Assembly (NCBI RefSeq): GCF_050589845.1
Contig: NZ_JBNGPA010000007.1
Coordinates: 186,001 to 250,000 of the forward strand
Direction of reading: 5' to 3'
Source: Carboxylicivirga agarovorans
GTDB taxonomy: Bacteria > Bacteroidota > Bacteroidia > Bacteroidales > Marinilabiliaceae
DNA: 64,000 bases
How positions within the stretch are numbered: position 1 is the stretch's first letter; each line of letters opens with the position of its first letter. Shown in pieces: positions 18,862-29,257 of this stretch. The position numbers were made by a program, and so were the translations under genes. The notes under the pieces were generated by a model. That model saw only the letters and a list, made by a program, of their open reading frames with translations, did no database searches and had not been told where the DNA came from.

Positions 18862-20502
18862 TTATTCTATTTCAATGGCACCCATATCAGGTAAACCGTT
18901 AATTTTATTACCAAGAATATCTTTCTCAACTTTAAGACCGGTAAATAAACCATCTTTATCATCAGGTATATTTACTATCTGAATACCTTTATCTTTTAAT
19001 AGATGCTTATGCCTTGGAATAAAATCTTCAGCTGTATTTCCAGTAACGTTTGTGAACTGAGGATCGCCTATTACTGGAGCCTCATCCTGAATCAGCACAT
19101 CTTCTGGCCAGTTATCCGCATTTAAAAAGAGATTATTCTTAAATATCACATTTTTGATCAGAGATTCTCCTTTGCTTGCCGGCTTATACTGATCACCCAT
19201 TACCAATTTACTTTCTCCTTCGATATAAAAGATATTATTAGCTAACAACACTCCTTGTGCCGTTCGCGTAACAGCCATTTTAGCAACAATATCAGCTTTG
19301 ACGTATATTGTATTGTTATAAAAATAGGAATTGAATGGACCATTGTGTTTTTTGTGCTTCCCGTTGAAACCACTTAACCAAAATATCTTACCCTCTTGGA
19401 AAGCCCCATTAACCTTTTTAACCCGGTGACCATCATTAATACTAATATTATAACGATAGGCGCAATTATAATTATTTCCTAATATCTCACAGAAACCACC
19501 AGCATTGCCCTCACTAACATTATATTGAACAATCACATTATCACAGTTAAAATCAATGTGACATCCCGCTGAATCAGCCGGGCCATTGGCAAAACGAAAT
19601 GTGTTGTGTTCAATCAAAACCTTTGAACATCCCCATGTCCATAAACCGCTTCCTCTTCCCCATTTACGGGTATCCGTAGTACTTCCTGAATAAGTTATCG
19701 TATTACCTTTGACGTGTCCATTTAACAAACCACTCATTTGCATACCAGGTCCCCCGGTTTGTGTAACGGTATTGTTATACAACTTCAAATTCACTATACT
19801 GTTCTTACCTCCGGTAGCCTTTATACCAGTATGTCCTACATTTTCAACATGGCAGTTTTCAATAGTCATATGTTTTAGTACAGCTCCATTAGTGCGATTT
19901 ATCAAACGAATACCCCAACCATAGGCCTGAGTTCCGTTGGCCGAATTAGTTTCTTTTTTACTGCGCACCACACCCTTATCAGCGTAGAATACATCTTTAA
20001 TCTGTAATCCTGATAATCTGACACTTTCGTATTCTGCAGCCTTATTACATGTAATCAACACCCCGCAGCGCATATCATTCTTTGTTACTAATGAGTCAGG
20101 CACGCCACCAGCATCAGCAGTTATTTGCAAATTACTAATAGTGAAATGACTACAATTCATTAACAAAAGTCCATTACGATAACCTTTGGCATCTATAATT
20201 GGCAGAATACCTAAATCACTTTTATCAAGTGAATAGTTGGACACGGTAATTGGATGATCTTTACTACCTCTTACATTCCTTAGTTCCAGACTTCCGTTAA
20301 AGACCTGTCCGTTGGCTAACAAAACTTTATCACCTGATTTTAACACCAAATTACTAACACGTTCTAAAGTTTTAATGGCTGCATTTGGGGACAATCCGTT
20401 ATTGGAATCACTTCCGTTTTTGGCGTCGACATAATAGGTATTGGCCCAAAGAGGTAAGCTCATTAAAATTGCTGAAAATACTATGCTAAGTTTTTTAATC
20501 AT
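18862..20502 (-). CDS. Right-handed parallel beta-helix protein, secreted
   Basis: A 546-aa protein with a type I signal peptide (residues 1-20, ending LWAN), followed by TYYVDAKNGSDSNNGLSP, the same start as the other two beta-helix proteins here. Beta-helix rungs run through the protein. The shared block is present as HIDFNCD, QYNVSEGNAGGF and RYNISINDGHR (about residues 315-360). No lipobox and no T9SS tail are seen, so it is probably periplasmic. It may be an endo- or exo-acting lyase or hydrolase; I recognise no CAZy family. It is the third gene of a unit with two sulfatases (gaps of 88 and 59 bp) and is closed by a strong terminator. Confidence 0.8.
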   Translation of the reverse strand: MIKKLSIVFSAILMSLPLWANTYYVDAKNGSDSNNGLSPNAAIKTLERVSNLVLKSGDKVLLANGQVFNGSLELRNVRGSKDHPITVSNYSLDKSDLGILPIIDAKGYRNGLLLMNCSHFTISNLQITADAGGVPDSLVTKNDMRCGVLITCNKAAEYESVRLSGLQIKDVFYADKGVVRSKKETNSANGTQAYGWGIRLINRTNGAVLKHMTIENCHVENVGHTGIKATGGKNSIVNLKLYNNTVTQTGGPGMQMSGLLNGHVKGNTITYSGSTTDTRKWGRGSGLWTWGCSKVLIEHNTFRFANGPADSAGCHIDFNCDNVIVQYNVSEGNAGGFCEILGNNYNCAYRYNISINDGHRVKKVNGAFQEGKIFWLSGFNGKHKKHNGPFNSYFYNNTIYVKADIVAKMAVTRTAQGVLLANNIFYIEGESKLVMGDQYKPASKGESLIKNVIFKNNLFLNADNWPEDVLIQDEAPVIGDPQFTNVTGNTAEDFIPRHKHLLKDKGIQIVNIPDDKDGLFTGLKVEKDILGNKINGLPDMGAIEIE

Positions 20503-20561
20503 TCTTTAATATTTACACCGATCAAAAATAACGGTTTAGTACTTAATATCTAACTCTGTTC

Positions 20562-21998
20562 TTACTTGGTTTTCCACTTTTGTTTATCTACGCCATATAC
20601 GCTCCAGGGAGAAATATATTCCTGAATGGTTTCAGCATCTTGTATAGGCAATAGGGCTGACAAGTCTTCTTTTACCTTCTGATATTTACTATCATTGACA
20701 AGGTTGTACCACTCATTGGCGTCTGACTTGTGATTATACAATTCCTCTGTACCATCAAAGTAGCGGATATAGCGCCATTCTTTCGTTCGGACCGCATAGT
20801 TACCTCTTCCCCATGATGTGATGGTTGGTTTTACTAATTGTTGATCCGTATTCTTTAGCACAGGCACCAGACTTTCTCCATCAACATACGCTGGTGCTTC
20901 AATACCAGATAGCTCTGTCAGGGTGCGATAAATATTGATGAGTGAAACGGCCTCAGAATAAGTTTGACCTCCCTGATGAGTCATCTCTCGACCATCATAA
21001 ATAATAAATGGCACACGAGTGGCTTCTTCCCAAAGTGTAAACTTTTTAAAACTCATCTTCTCACCCAAATGAAAGCCATGATCAGACCACAGCACCACAA
21101 TGGTATTATCAGCGTAAGGGCTTTCTTCCAAAGCATTCAACAGACGGCCAATATTATAATCAGTCCATGAGATACAAGCCAGATAAGCCCTGCGTACATC
21201 TTCCCAGGCATTATCCTTTTTAAACCGTTTATCGTCACCTGCTCTTCTGAAACTATTACCTTCTTTAGGAATATCCTTTAGATCATCAACCCAAATAGCT
21301 GGTGCTTCTATCTTTTCAGGCAATGCGTTAAAGAAGCGCTCAGGACAATCAAAAGGCAAGTGCGGCTTTACCAATCCTACTGCCAGGAAGAAAGGTTTAT
21401 CGTGTTCTTCTTTTAATACATCTATACCATAACTTGCCACCTTATGGTCCACATGTTCTTCATCAGCATTCACGGTAGGGCGAAAAGAATTCTTTTTACT
21501 GTTACCCACCTGATAGCCGGCTCCTTTCTTGAATTCTTTTCTGGTGTTCTGCAATTCAAAAAAATCATTCCACTCTCGCTCATCACCCTTATTGCCATGA
21601 TGTATCTTACCGGCTCCATATGTATTGTAGCCATTCTCTTTTAATAAACGTGGCAATGTCATGTAGCGATCCATCAATTGCTCATGAATGGCATGTTCAT
21701 AGAAAGGATACAAACCTGAATTAAAAGGCTCCACTCCATATAACAAAGCGTTTCGACTTGGTGAACAGCCGGGTGCAGAGCAGTGTGCATTTGTGAAGTT
21801 GACACCTTTGGCCGCCAGCTTATCCATATTAGGTGTTATGGCCTGTGGATGCCCACCTAAAAAACCGGTCCAGTCATTCATATCATCAATAGCTATGAAT
21901 AAGATATTGGGAGCTTTTTCACCAGCTCTTTCTTTATTAAATGCAGTGACAGATGCGGTGATAAGCATTAATAGTGATATGGTTGCAAGTAGTTTCAT
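20562..21998 (-). CDS. S1 family sulfatase (iduronate-2-sulfatase-like, S1_7 type)
   Basis: Sulfatase of 478 aa with a signal peptide (residues 1-19, ending VTAF). The metal site is AIDDMNDWTGFLGGHPQ, the maturation motif CSPSR has Cys78 as the formylglycine site, and GAGKIHHG replaces the usual GKWHLG. The second metal segment is WSDHGFHLGEK. These variants (DDxND, GGHPQ, GKxxH, SDHGxxLGEK) mark the iduronate-2-sulfatase-like branch, which also includes the 35135 and 40932 proteins here. Members of that branch act on sulfated uronic acids, hexoses or algal sugars, so the exact ester is unclear. Confidence 0.92.
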   Translation of the reverse strand: MKLLATISLLMLITASVTAFNKERAGEKAPNILFIAIDDMNDWTGFLGGHPQAITPNMDKLAAKGVNFTNAHCSAPGCSPSRNALLYGVEPFNSGLYPFYEHAIHEQLMDRYMTLPRLLKENGYNTYGAGKIHHGNKGDEREWNDFFELQNTRKEFKKGAGYQVGNSKKNSFRPTVNADEEHVDHKVASYGIDVLKEEHDKPFFLAVGLVKPHLPFDCPERFFNALPEKIEAPAIWVDDLKDIPKEGNSFRRAGDDKRFKKDNAWEDVRRAYLACISWTDYNIGRLLNALEESPYADNTIVVLWSDHGFHLGEKMSFKKFTLWEEATRVPFIIYDGREMTHQGGQTYSEAVSLINIYRTLTELSGIEAPAYVDGESLVPVLKNTDQQLVKPTITSWGRGNYAVRTKEWRYIRYFDGTEELYNHKSDANEWYNLVNDSKYQKVKEDLSALLPIQDAETIQEYISPWSVYGVDKQKWKTK

Positions 21999-22086
21999 AA
22001 ATTAATGTAATCTATGTTGTTTTATATTGAAGTTGGCACTTCACTCAAGCCCGACTTACTTTTTGTTCCCGATGACAAGAAACTTT

Positions 22087-23547
22087 TTATTTTAATATGG
22101 TTCCTTCTTTCAATAATGGCTCGTCAAATGCCTCCATTTGATTATATAATTCTTTCATGAATCGTTCCCCAATCTCCTTGTATTCGGGTTGACCATAAAA
22201 ATTAACTAATTCATCCGGATCTTTATCCAAATCGAATAACCAGGGTTTATCACTTGGTGACAACACCAATTTATAGCGATTATCAACAGCTGCTACCCAA
22301 CGGCTTGCCGCATTGGTGATGTATACGATGCGATCATCCGTAAGTACTTTTGCTTTGCTTGTAAAATCAGCGGATAAATCTTCTCCATGAAATGCTTGTT
22401 TGCTATGATCAACATCCATTAATCCGAGAATGGTCGGCGCAAAATCAGCCATGGTATAGGCTTTCTGAATGCGCTTACCTGCTTGGACCTGACCAGGATA
22501 CTTCAATAAGAAGGCAACGCGTGCCGACATTTCATATGGTAATCCTTTATTATGCTTACCGTGCTCTCCCATCAGGTCGCCATGGTCGGAAGTAAACACC
22601 ACAATGGTATTCTCTTCAAGGCCTTCGTCTTTCAAAAACTGAAGGATGCGCCCCACATTATCATCGATACATTTGGTCATACCAAAGTAATCGGCCATTT
22701 GTGCCTGTTTTAACCTTAGAGCCCTGTTTTTCTTCCCTTTCAGACTCAACCAACCCGGTGAATTATCCGGATCGGGAAACATGGTGCGTGGATTTTCAAA
22801 ATGCATATGGTCATACATGGTATCGTAAGGTGCTCTCACATGATTTGGTCCATGAGGATCCGGAATCGATAGCATCAATGCAAAGGGCTGTTCTTTGTCT
22901 CTTTTGATAATCTCCAGTGAACGATCCACTAAAAAATCAGTGGTAAAGGATTCTTCGTTAACATCATCTACACTAAAAACGGCCATGCCATTTTTACCAA
23001 TCTGCTGATCAACTCTAAGGCCTTTTTCATCTTCAACCAATGCCTTCCAATGGCCACGATTGAACATATAGCGATTATCGTCAAATCCAAACTTACGCTC
23101 AGGTGCAAATCCAGGCTTGGCGTCGCCATCGAGGTGCCATTTGCCAATATATGAGGTTGCATACCCATTGTCTTTGAGGATTTGTGCAAAAGTCACCAAT
23201 TCATCCTTCAGAGGTAAATCATTTTTGTGCGAACCTGTGGCAATGGGATACATACCACTAATCATGGAAGCCCGAGAGGGCGTACAAACAGGTGACGAGG
23301 CATACCAGTTCTGACAAAGCACCCCTTCTTCAGCAATCTTATCCAAATGAGGTGTCTCAACAATGGTATTGTTTCCCCACATAAAGGCTTGTTCGTCGCT
23401 CATGGTAGCCCGGTAACATCCTAAGGTGCGGAGGTTGTGTTCATCAGTATGGATGATGATTAAGTTGGGTTGTTCACTTTTTCTGTTCTTCGCTTGCACA
23501 CCAAACATCACTGCAAACAACAAGCTAACTACAACTAGTTTTTTCAT
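22087..23547 (-). CDS. S1 family sulfatase, secreted
   Basis: Sulfatase of 486 aa with a signal peptide (residues 1-19, ending VQAK). The first metal segment reads HTDEHNLRTLGCY, with D-E in place of the common D-D. The maturation motif CTPSR has Cys88 as the formylglycine site. GKWHLDG and TSDHGDLMGEHG follow. It carries an insertion between the first metal segment and the active-site loop (ATMSDEQAFMWGNN). It is the first gene of a unit with the 20562 sulfatase and the 18862 beta-helix gene, and lies downstream of the terminator of the TlpA-like gene. The regioselectivity is not readable. Confidence 0.9.
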   Translation of the reverse strand: MKKLVVVSLLFAVMFGVQAKNRKSEQPNLIIIHTDEHNLRTLGCYRATMSDEQAFMWGNNTIVETPHLDKIAEEGVLCQNWYASSPVCTPSRASMISGMYPIATGSHKNDLPLKDELVTFAQILKDNGYATSYIGKWHLDGDAKPGFAPERKFGFDDNRYMFNRGHWKALVEDEKGLRVDQQIGKNGMAVFSVDDVNEESFTTDFLVDRSLEIIKRDKEQPFALMLSIPDPHGPNHVRAPYDTMYDHMHFENPRTMFPDPDNSPGWLSLKGKKNRALRLKQAQMADYFGMTKCIDDNVGRILQFLKDEGLEENTIVVFTSDHGDLMGEHGKHNKGLPYEMSARVAFLLKYPGQVQAGKRIQKAYTMADFAPTILGLMDVDHSKQAFHGEDLSADFTSKAKVLTDDRIVYITNAASRWVAAVDNRYKLVLSPSDKPWLFDLDKDPDELVNFYGQPEYKEIGERFMKELYNQMEAFDEPLLKEGTILK

Positions 23548-23674
23548 ACCTGGTTTTTCTTTTACACAAAATTACATTCATTGGCCATTATGAGATGACA
23601 CAAATCTGACGTTTAATAACAGATTTCTATTAAAAAAACTATCAGACAGTTGCTTATTAAGTACAAGCAGACAT

Positions 23675-23711
23675 AAAAAAAACAGCCTGTCTTGCATTAA
23701 GACAGGCTGTT
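23675..23711 (-). terminator. Strong intrinsic terminator of the TlpA-like gene
   Basis: A perfect 13-bp stem (23681-23693 with 23699-23711, AACAGCCTGTCTT arm) has a 5-nt loop, followed on the minus strand by a T run (complement of 23675-23680). It lies 21 bp past the stop codon of the 23733 gene. Confidence 0.93.
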
Positions 23712-23732
23712 ATACTGCTTACAGAAGTAGCA

Positions 23733-25919
23733 CTAATTTCCGGTTAACAATTTATTTTCTTTGGCAACAATATCGTTTACTTTTGATTTAAACTGATGCA
23801 TTCTAAAATTATCATCTATCACCTTACCGTCTTTACCAATCACCACATAACGTGGAATTCCATTGAATTTAAATAGCTGACGAAGATACAAGTAGTCATC
23901 GGCACTAATGCGATATGTATTCTTAAGTTCCTGATCTGCTACAAACTCATCATATTTATTTTGTGGTGAACCACTTTCGTCTGTTATAAAAACAAAATCA
24001 ATATCCTCATTGCCCTCATACGACTCACGGACCTCTTTCATACGTTTGATTGAGCTAATGCAAGGACCACAAAAGGTTGCCCAAAAATCGACAAACAAAA
24101 TCTTGCCTTTGTGCGGTTCAATTATCTTATTAAATATATCTGTTGCTTTACCTTCAGGTAACTGATATGAAGATGTTACATTAGTTCCATAGTACTTTTC
24201 GTATAGCTTTTCACCTGTGACAATTAGAGATTGATTTTCAAGAGTTTTTTTAATATCCACCCATATTTCTTTTGAATCCTCTTTTGCTGTATTTTCAAAC
24301 TTATATTTTAAACTTCGGAGTTTCACTATTTCCATTGTTAAGTCAAGATCAATGCCGTATTTATCCGTAATTGCACTAGAAGCCAAAGACCATCGTTGTG
24401 GATCAGATTTAAAGTTATACACATCAAGGAAAGCGTTAAACTGATCAAATGCCTTATTATAATTGAACCTAAGCTCTTTAAAATCTTGACCATGCTCTTT
24501 TAAGTAGACTTGTTCCTCTTCAGTTTTAATTTTCTTTTTATTCAGCTCCAATAATTTCCGGTCATCATCTGTTAACATGGGTTCATTCTCCAATAGAAAA
24601 GTATAAAAATTAGGTGGTTTATTTCCTTTAACTGAATCGTGTTTTCTATATTGGGTTAACAAGTGGCTAAATTCAAAGCGGTTTATAAACCATTTAAACT
24701 CTTCATTAATGCATAATGATGGTTCAGACCAAGGCAATTCTTTAAGAAAAGTATAAAAAGAATCAGGCCTAGTCTTCTGTAATTGAGCATACTTTTTTTT
24801 CTTAAATGCTTCGCTACGACTCCGCATTACAATATCAAACATATCAGTTGCATGCTGAAGAAGAATCTTATTCTTAATGATTTCATCGGCCTTGTCCGAC
24901 CACTTCCAGATGCTTGAATAGTAATCCAGCTTGTTTAGCTCAATCAACTTCTCTTTATTGATTTCAGCTATTTTTTCTTCTTCCGACAACTTCTTTTTGC
25001 GCTTATAATTGGTGACGTTAAAATTTAATTCCCGCTCAAAATTATAGCGCATTAAATCATAATTGACCTTAGCCAGTTTTCCTTTATATGCAATATTCTG
25101 GAATTTATATCGTCTGTCTCGTAATCTGTCAGCCAGCAAAATCTCTTCCCAATCGATAATCATTCCAAGCGTTTGATTGGGTTCCAGATAAAATCGAATG
25201 CCACGCTTTCCATATTGAATAGTTGAATATATGGGTGAAATTAACGACAGAGTAACATCAAACCGTCCATCTTTCTCAATTTCTATAACAATTGGATAAT
25301 CCTCTCGGGTCAGGTAATTATCAAGATAAACAACACCTGATTTAACGCCTGATTTTGGCGAATATCCTTTAATGTAACCTATCAACCGAGCATCTGCTTG
25401 TGTGAAAAAGTCATCCCCTTTATAATTACTTATGGGTTCCTGGGTGCATTTTGCCAATTCAGCACTCATCCATTGTTCTATTTCAAAAGGCACTGTATGG
25501 TTGGGTTTCATTCCGGCTAAATCCTCGTTTAAAGAAATACCAAAAATCTTATCGCTATAGTCTACAGATTTTGTTTTCTTATCAAGTGGTGGAAAAATCA
25601 AAACAATGGTACTATCGCCAGAGGCTGGCATCCAGAGCTTTTTGTCAAACTTAGCACCTTCAATACTTTTTACTTTGTATTGTTTTTGCGTATCACTATC
25701 AATAAGCGCATCATCCTTAGTAAACATCACCCACCAATTGGGTAGGAAAGTATTATGAATGTACACCCTCGTCTCCTCTTTGGAAAGCTCAATTCTGGAA
25801 ATGTTAGTTAAACCAGTGCTTTTAAATTCATAGTAAGGGTTGTTAATGGTTTTAATTTTTTGCGCAAAACCTCCTGCCGAAATAAGCAGGCAAAACACAA
25901 TAAAGAATGTTCTAGTCAT
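23733..25919 (-). CDS. TlpA-type thioredoxin-fold protein with large N-terminal domain
   Basis: A 728-aa exported protein (signal peptide to about residue 19, ending GGFAQ). The C-terminal 160 residues are a thioredoxin/TlpA fold with FVDFWATFCGPC (Cys617 and Cys620) and a cis-Pro-type GIPRYVVIGKDGKV. The long N-terminal part is charged, rich in Lys and Tyr, and matches nothing I recognise; similar large TlpA proteins are common in Bacteroidota and often sit in or near PULs. It probably acts on disulfides in the periplasm. It is transcribed alone: terminators lie on both sides (26159-26189 upstream, 23675-23711 downstream). Its link to glycan breakdown is unproven. Confidence 0.8.
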   Translation of the reverse strand: MTRTFFIVFCLLISAGGFAQKIKTINNPYYEFKSTGLTNISRIELSKEETRVYIHNTFLPNWWVMFTKDDALIDSDTQKQYKVKSIEGAKFDKKLWMPASGDSTIVLIFPPLDKKTKSVDYSDKIFGISLNEDLAGMKPNHTVPFEIEQWMSAELAKCTQEPISNYKGDDFFTQADARLIGYIKGYSPKSGVKSGVVYLDNYLTREDYPIVIEIEKDGRFDVTLSLISPIYSTIQYGKRGIRFYLEPNQTLGMIIDWEEILLADRLRDRRYKFQNIAYKGKLAKVNYDLMRYNFERELNFNVTNYKRKKKLSEEEKIAEINKEKLIELNKLDYYSSIWKWSDKADEIIKNKILLQHATDMFDIVMRSRSEAFKKKKYAQLQKTRPDSFYTFLKELPWSEPSLCINEEFKWFINRFEFSHLLTQYRKHDSVKGNKPPNFYTFLLENEPMLTDDDRKLLELNKKKIKTEEEQVYLKEHGQDFKELRFNYNKAFDQFNAFLDVYNFKSDPQRWSLASSAITDKYGIDLDLTMEIVKLRSLKYKFENTAKEDSKEIWVDIKKTLENQSLIVTGEKLYEKYYGTNVTSSYQLPEGKATDIFNKIIEPHKGKILFVDFWATFCGPCISSIKRMKEVRESYEGNEDIDFVFITDESGSPQNKYDEFVADQELKNTYRISADDYLYLRQLFKFNGIPRYVVIGKDGKVIDDNFRMHQFKSKVNDIVAKENKLLTGN

Positions 25920-26158
25920 GGTTAGATTTGTTTCGATTGTATATTAATTGGTAATATTTGAATTTTATAACAGATTTATTTACTTGCTCATTGCAATATT
26001 GACTTTTTGTTCAATATATACTGTCGCACAATCAACAATTAATAGCATAAATTAATCTGAAACAAACAATCCATTGGTTTATGCAGCAATAAGGAAAGCA
26101 ACCAAAAGCAAGGCTTAGCCCTTCTAACATCCATCAAATCAATGGGTATACATAAAAC

Positions 26159-26189
26159 AAAAGAGGCTTAACATGATTAAGCCTCTTTT
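26159..26189 (-). terminator. Intrinsic terminator of the 26211-27764 sulfatase
   Basis: A perfect 13-bp stem (26159-26171 with 26177-26189, AAAAGAGGCTTAA arm) has a 5-nt loop, with T-rich flanks on both strands. It starts 22 bp past the stop codon and could work in both directions. Confidence 0.9.
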
Positions 26190-26210
26190 TGACATCATTT
26201 CTACAGGTAA

Positions 26211-27764
26211 TTATTTCAACTCCAACTTCTGTGTATTAGAGTAATTCTCACCACGAATGGCTTTAAAAGCTTCCAACATTTCAGCCAATTTCTCAGGATT
26301 ACTTTCAGCCAGGTTATTCTGCTGGCCAATGTCCTCTTTCAGGTTATATAACTGAAATGCTTTAGCGTTACCTAATTCAATGTTCACATGCTTATTCAAC
26401 CGGGCTCCTTTATATGGAGGAATCATCAACCAGTCGCCTTTACGTAAGGCTGTACGTGTTGTTGCTTCAATCACTAATGATTCTCTACCATCAGTACTTT
26501 TACCCATTAACACATCCATTAGTTCTTCACTATCAGTACTTGCCTCTTCTGTACCCGTTAACTTCGCCAATGAAGCTAATAAGTCCATCTGGCACACTAA
26601 AGCATCAGACACACCAGGCTTAATAGTACCTTTCCAGTATGTAATGAACGGAACTCGTGTGCCAGCCTCAAACAAGCTGTACTTACCACCACGTAATGGT
26701 CCCGCCGGCGTGTGATTACCAAGTTTTTCAACCGCATCATCAAAATAACCATCGTTTAAAACAGGGCCATTATCACTTGAGAATACGATTAAAGTATTTT
26801 CAAGTATACCTTCTTCTTCCAAAGTTTTCATAAACTCTCCGATACACCAATCGGCTTCAAGTATAACATCACCACGTGGTCCCATGCCTGATTTTCCTTT
26901 GAAGCGAGGGTGAGGTGTACGTGGCACATGCGGCTGTTGCATGGCATAATACAGGAAGAATGGCTGATCTTTATGCGTCTTTACATAGTCCTGAGCTTTA
27001 TTCAGGAAATGGTCAGCCATATCAATATCGCTCCATTTTGCTGTTTCACCACCTTTCATAAAGCCGATACGCGGCACGCCATTTACAATTGTTGAATTGT
27101 GACCGTGGTGCCACATCATCTCGCACAGCTCAGGATTATCTTTACCCGTTGGCTGACCTTCAAAGTTGTTCTTATAATCAATTTCAATCGGATCATTGGG
27201 ATCCAGTCCTTCCACTAATCCATTTTCCAGATACACAGTAGGTACGCGGTCCTGAGTAGCTGCCATGTAATAGGCATAATCAAATCCCACTTCATTCGGA
27301 CCCGGTGACACCGCCTTATTCCAGTCAACATGTCCTGTACCTAAACCAAGGTGCCACTTACCCACTAAAGCCGTTTGGTAACCTTGCTTTTTAAGCATTT
27401 TTGGTAAAGTTACCTGCGCTGTATCAATAATTAATGGTGCGGTACCTGGTAATATTTTGGCACTTTTGTTTTTCCAGGGATACACTCCTGTTAATAAAGC
27501 ATAGCGACTTGGTGTACAAGTAGCTGAAGAAGCATAACCATTGGTAAATTTAACACCTCCATTGGCTAAAGCATCAATATTTGGTGTTTGCAATTCGGTA
27601 GCTCCATATGAACTCAAATCGCCATATCCCAGATCGTCGAGATAAATAACAACCACATTTGGTTTTTTAACATCTGTGTTTTTTGTTTTATCAGAGGCTG
27701 TTTGACATGCTGTAAAAAGCATTACACCAATAATTAACAGCCAACTAAATTTTGCTTTGATCAT
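26211..27764 (-). CDS. S1 family sulfatase, lipoprotein
   Basis: Sulfatase of 517 aa with a lipoprotein signal (FTAC, Cys20). Key segments are YLDDLGYGDLSSYGA, the maturation motif CTPSR with Cys83 as the formylglycine site, GKWHLGLGTGHVDW and SSDNGPVLNDGYFDD. It is closely related to the 3714-5225 sulfatase, which has a cleaved signal peptide instead. The pair may do the same chemistry in different places, one anchored and one soluble. It is the last of three consecutive sulfatase genes (27790 and 29258 upstream) with 25 bp to the neighbour, and it is closed by a terminator. Confidence 0.92.
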   Translation of the reverse strand: MIKAKFSWLLIIGVMLFTACQTASDKTKNTDVKKPNVVVIYLDDLGYGDLSSYGATELQTPNIDALANGGVKFTNGYASSATCTPSRYALLTGVYPWKNKSAKILPGTAPLIIDTAQVTLPKMLKKQGYQTALVGKWHLGLGTGHVDWNKAVSPGPNEVGFDYAYYMAATQDRVPTVYLENGLVEGLDPNDPIEIDYKNNFEGQPTGKDNPELCEMMWHHGHNSTIVNGVPRIGFMKGGETAKWSDIDMADHFLNKAQDYVKTHKDQPFFLYYAMQQPHVPRTPHPRFKGKSGMGPRGDVILEADWCIGEFMKTLEEEGILENTLIVFSSDNGPVLNDGYFDDAVEKLGNHTPAGPLRGGKYSLFEAGTRVPFITYWKGTIKPGVSDALVCQMDLLASLAKLTGTEEASTDSEELMDVLMGKSTDGRESLVIEATTRTALRKGDWLMIPPYKGARLNKHVNIELGNAKAFQLYNLKEDIGQQNNLAESNPEKLAEMLEAFKAIRGENYSNTQKLELK

Positions 27765-27789
27765 ATTTAATTGTTTAAGTTATATTCAT

Positions 27790-29241
27790 TTAGCTCTTTT
27801 TCTTATACGGGTTGGGGCGTTTGGTTAATGGAAATTCAGGGTGTTCCGTTCTGGCTCTATCCATTAAGCTTTTAAGTTCATCACATTTTTCAGGGTACTG
27901 TGCTGCCACATTGTTTGCTTCAGAAAGGTCTGAAGCAACATTGTACAATTCAATACGATTCTTCGTTACAAACCTTAATAACTTCCAGTCTCCCTTTCTG
28001 AGCATTTGAATCGGACCTCTTCCCTCATTGAACTCCCAATACAAATATTCATGCTTCTTTTGATTTGCAGCATCTCCACGTAAAGCAGGTAAAAAGGAAA
28101 TTCCGTCGATGCTCTCATCAGACGGTTCAATACCGGTAATGTCGCATACCGTTGGCAAGAAATCCCAAAACGCACTGACATGATCTGAAGTTGAATTAGG
28201 TGCAATATACCCAGGCCACCTGGCTGCAAAAGGCACTTTTATACCTCCTTCATACAAGTCACGTTTTCGTCCTCTTCCATCGCCATTAGAATTAAAAAAC
28301 TCATTTCTAAGATGATCATATTCATGGCCATTATCACTGGTGAATAGGACCAGGGTATTGTCAGCTATTTGTAATTCATCCAGCAGATCCAGTATCTCCC
28401 CAATTTGCCTGTCAACATCACTTACCATTGCGGCATAAGTCACATGCCCGTTTTTATCATTCAGGTAATGTCCAGCTTTCATTTCTCGTAATGGCCAATC
28501 CTTATCTTCATACAAAACTTTACGCTCAGCAGGAATGGTAAGTTCATAATGCGGTGTTGTGTAGGCCAGGTGCAAATAAAAAGGATTCGTTTTATCTGCT
28601 TCTTTGCGAATATATTCCTGGGCTTCTTGTGTGAATAGGTCCGTAATATATTTTCCCCTTTTCTCGGCAGTAACATTCCCTTCAATTGTGATTAACTCCT
28701 CATTACGATAGACTTGTTCCGGATAGTAATGATGTGCAGGTAAATGTCGATTAAATCCGTAGAAATAATCAAAGCCTTGCTCATTCGGCCGACCATGACA
28801 TAAATTTTCTGCAAGCCCCCATTTCCCAATTACTGCTGTTGAGTATCCGGCTTTCTTTAATTCTTCTGCAATGGTAACGTCTGTCGAATCAATATCCACC
28901 GGATTGCCGGATAATGACCATCTGGGATTGCCTCTCACAGTGCAATGTCCCAAATGCTTACCGGTCATTAATACAGCGCGTGAAGGACCACAAACCGGTG
29001 CTCCAGCATAATGATTGGTAAAAACAATACCTTCCTTTGCCAGCTGGTCAATACGAGGTGTCTGTATAAGTTTTTGTCCGTTAAATCCAACATCACCATA
29101 GCCTAAATCATCAAGAATAATGTAGATAATATTGGGCTTTTCTTGTTTCATCCCTTTTTTTGAGGCGCTTGATTGGCAAGCAAGCAAAAACAATAAACAA
29201 GCAACTGTTAATAATCCGGATCTTTTCATTATATCATTCAT
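27790..29241 (-). CDS. S1 family sulfatase (arylsulfatase A-like), lipoprotein
   Basis: Sulfatase of 483 aa with a lipobox at LLAC (Cys22). The first metal segment is IILDDLGYGDVGFNG, the maturation motif is CGPSR with Cys84 as the formylglycine site, and the next loop is GKWGLAE, with Gly where most family members here have His. The second metal segment is TSDNGHEYDHL. It is a paralogue of the 2243-3682 protein. The start could be Met1 (29241) or Met5 (29229); both leave a good signal peptide. It lies 16 bp after the 29258 sulfatase, in the same unit. Confidence 0.92.
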   Translation of the reverse strand: MNDIMKRSGLLTVACLLFLLACQSSASKKGMKQEKPNIIYIILDDLGYGDVGFNGQKLIQTPRIDQLAKEGIVFTNHYAGAPVCGPSRAVLMTGKHLGHCTVRGNPRWSLSGNPVDIDSTDVTIAEELKKAGYSTAVIGKWGLAENLCHGRPNEQGFDYFYGFNRHLPAHHYYPEQVYRNEELITIEGNVTAEKRGKYITDLFTQEAQEYIRKEADKTNPFYLHLAYTTPHYELTIPAERKVLYEDKDWPLREMKAGHYLNDKNGHVTYAAMVSDVDRQIGEILDLLDELQIADNTLVLFTSDNGHEYDHLRNEFFNSNGDGRGRKRDLYEGGIKVPFAARWPGYIAPNSTSDHVSAFWDFLPTVCDITGIEPSDESIDGISFLPALRGDAANQKKHEYLYWEFNEGRGPIQMLRKGDWKLLRFVTKNRIELYNVASDLSEANNVAAQYPEKCDELKSLMDRARTEHPEFPLTKRPNPYKKKS

Positions 29242-29257
29242 ATTAAGTACAGAGTAT

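Noticed and set aside
27790..29241. GKWGLA in place of GKWHLG as a sign of an inactive sulfatase
   Set aside because: All other motifs are intact (DD, CGPSR, SDNG), and a Gly here is seen in some arylsulfatase branches, so inactivity is not supported.
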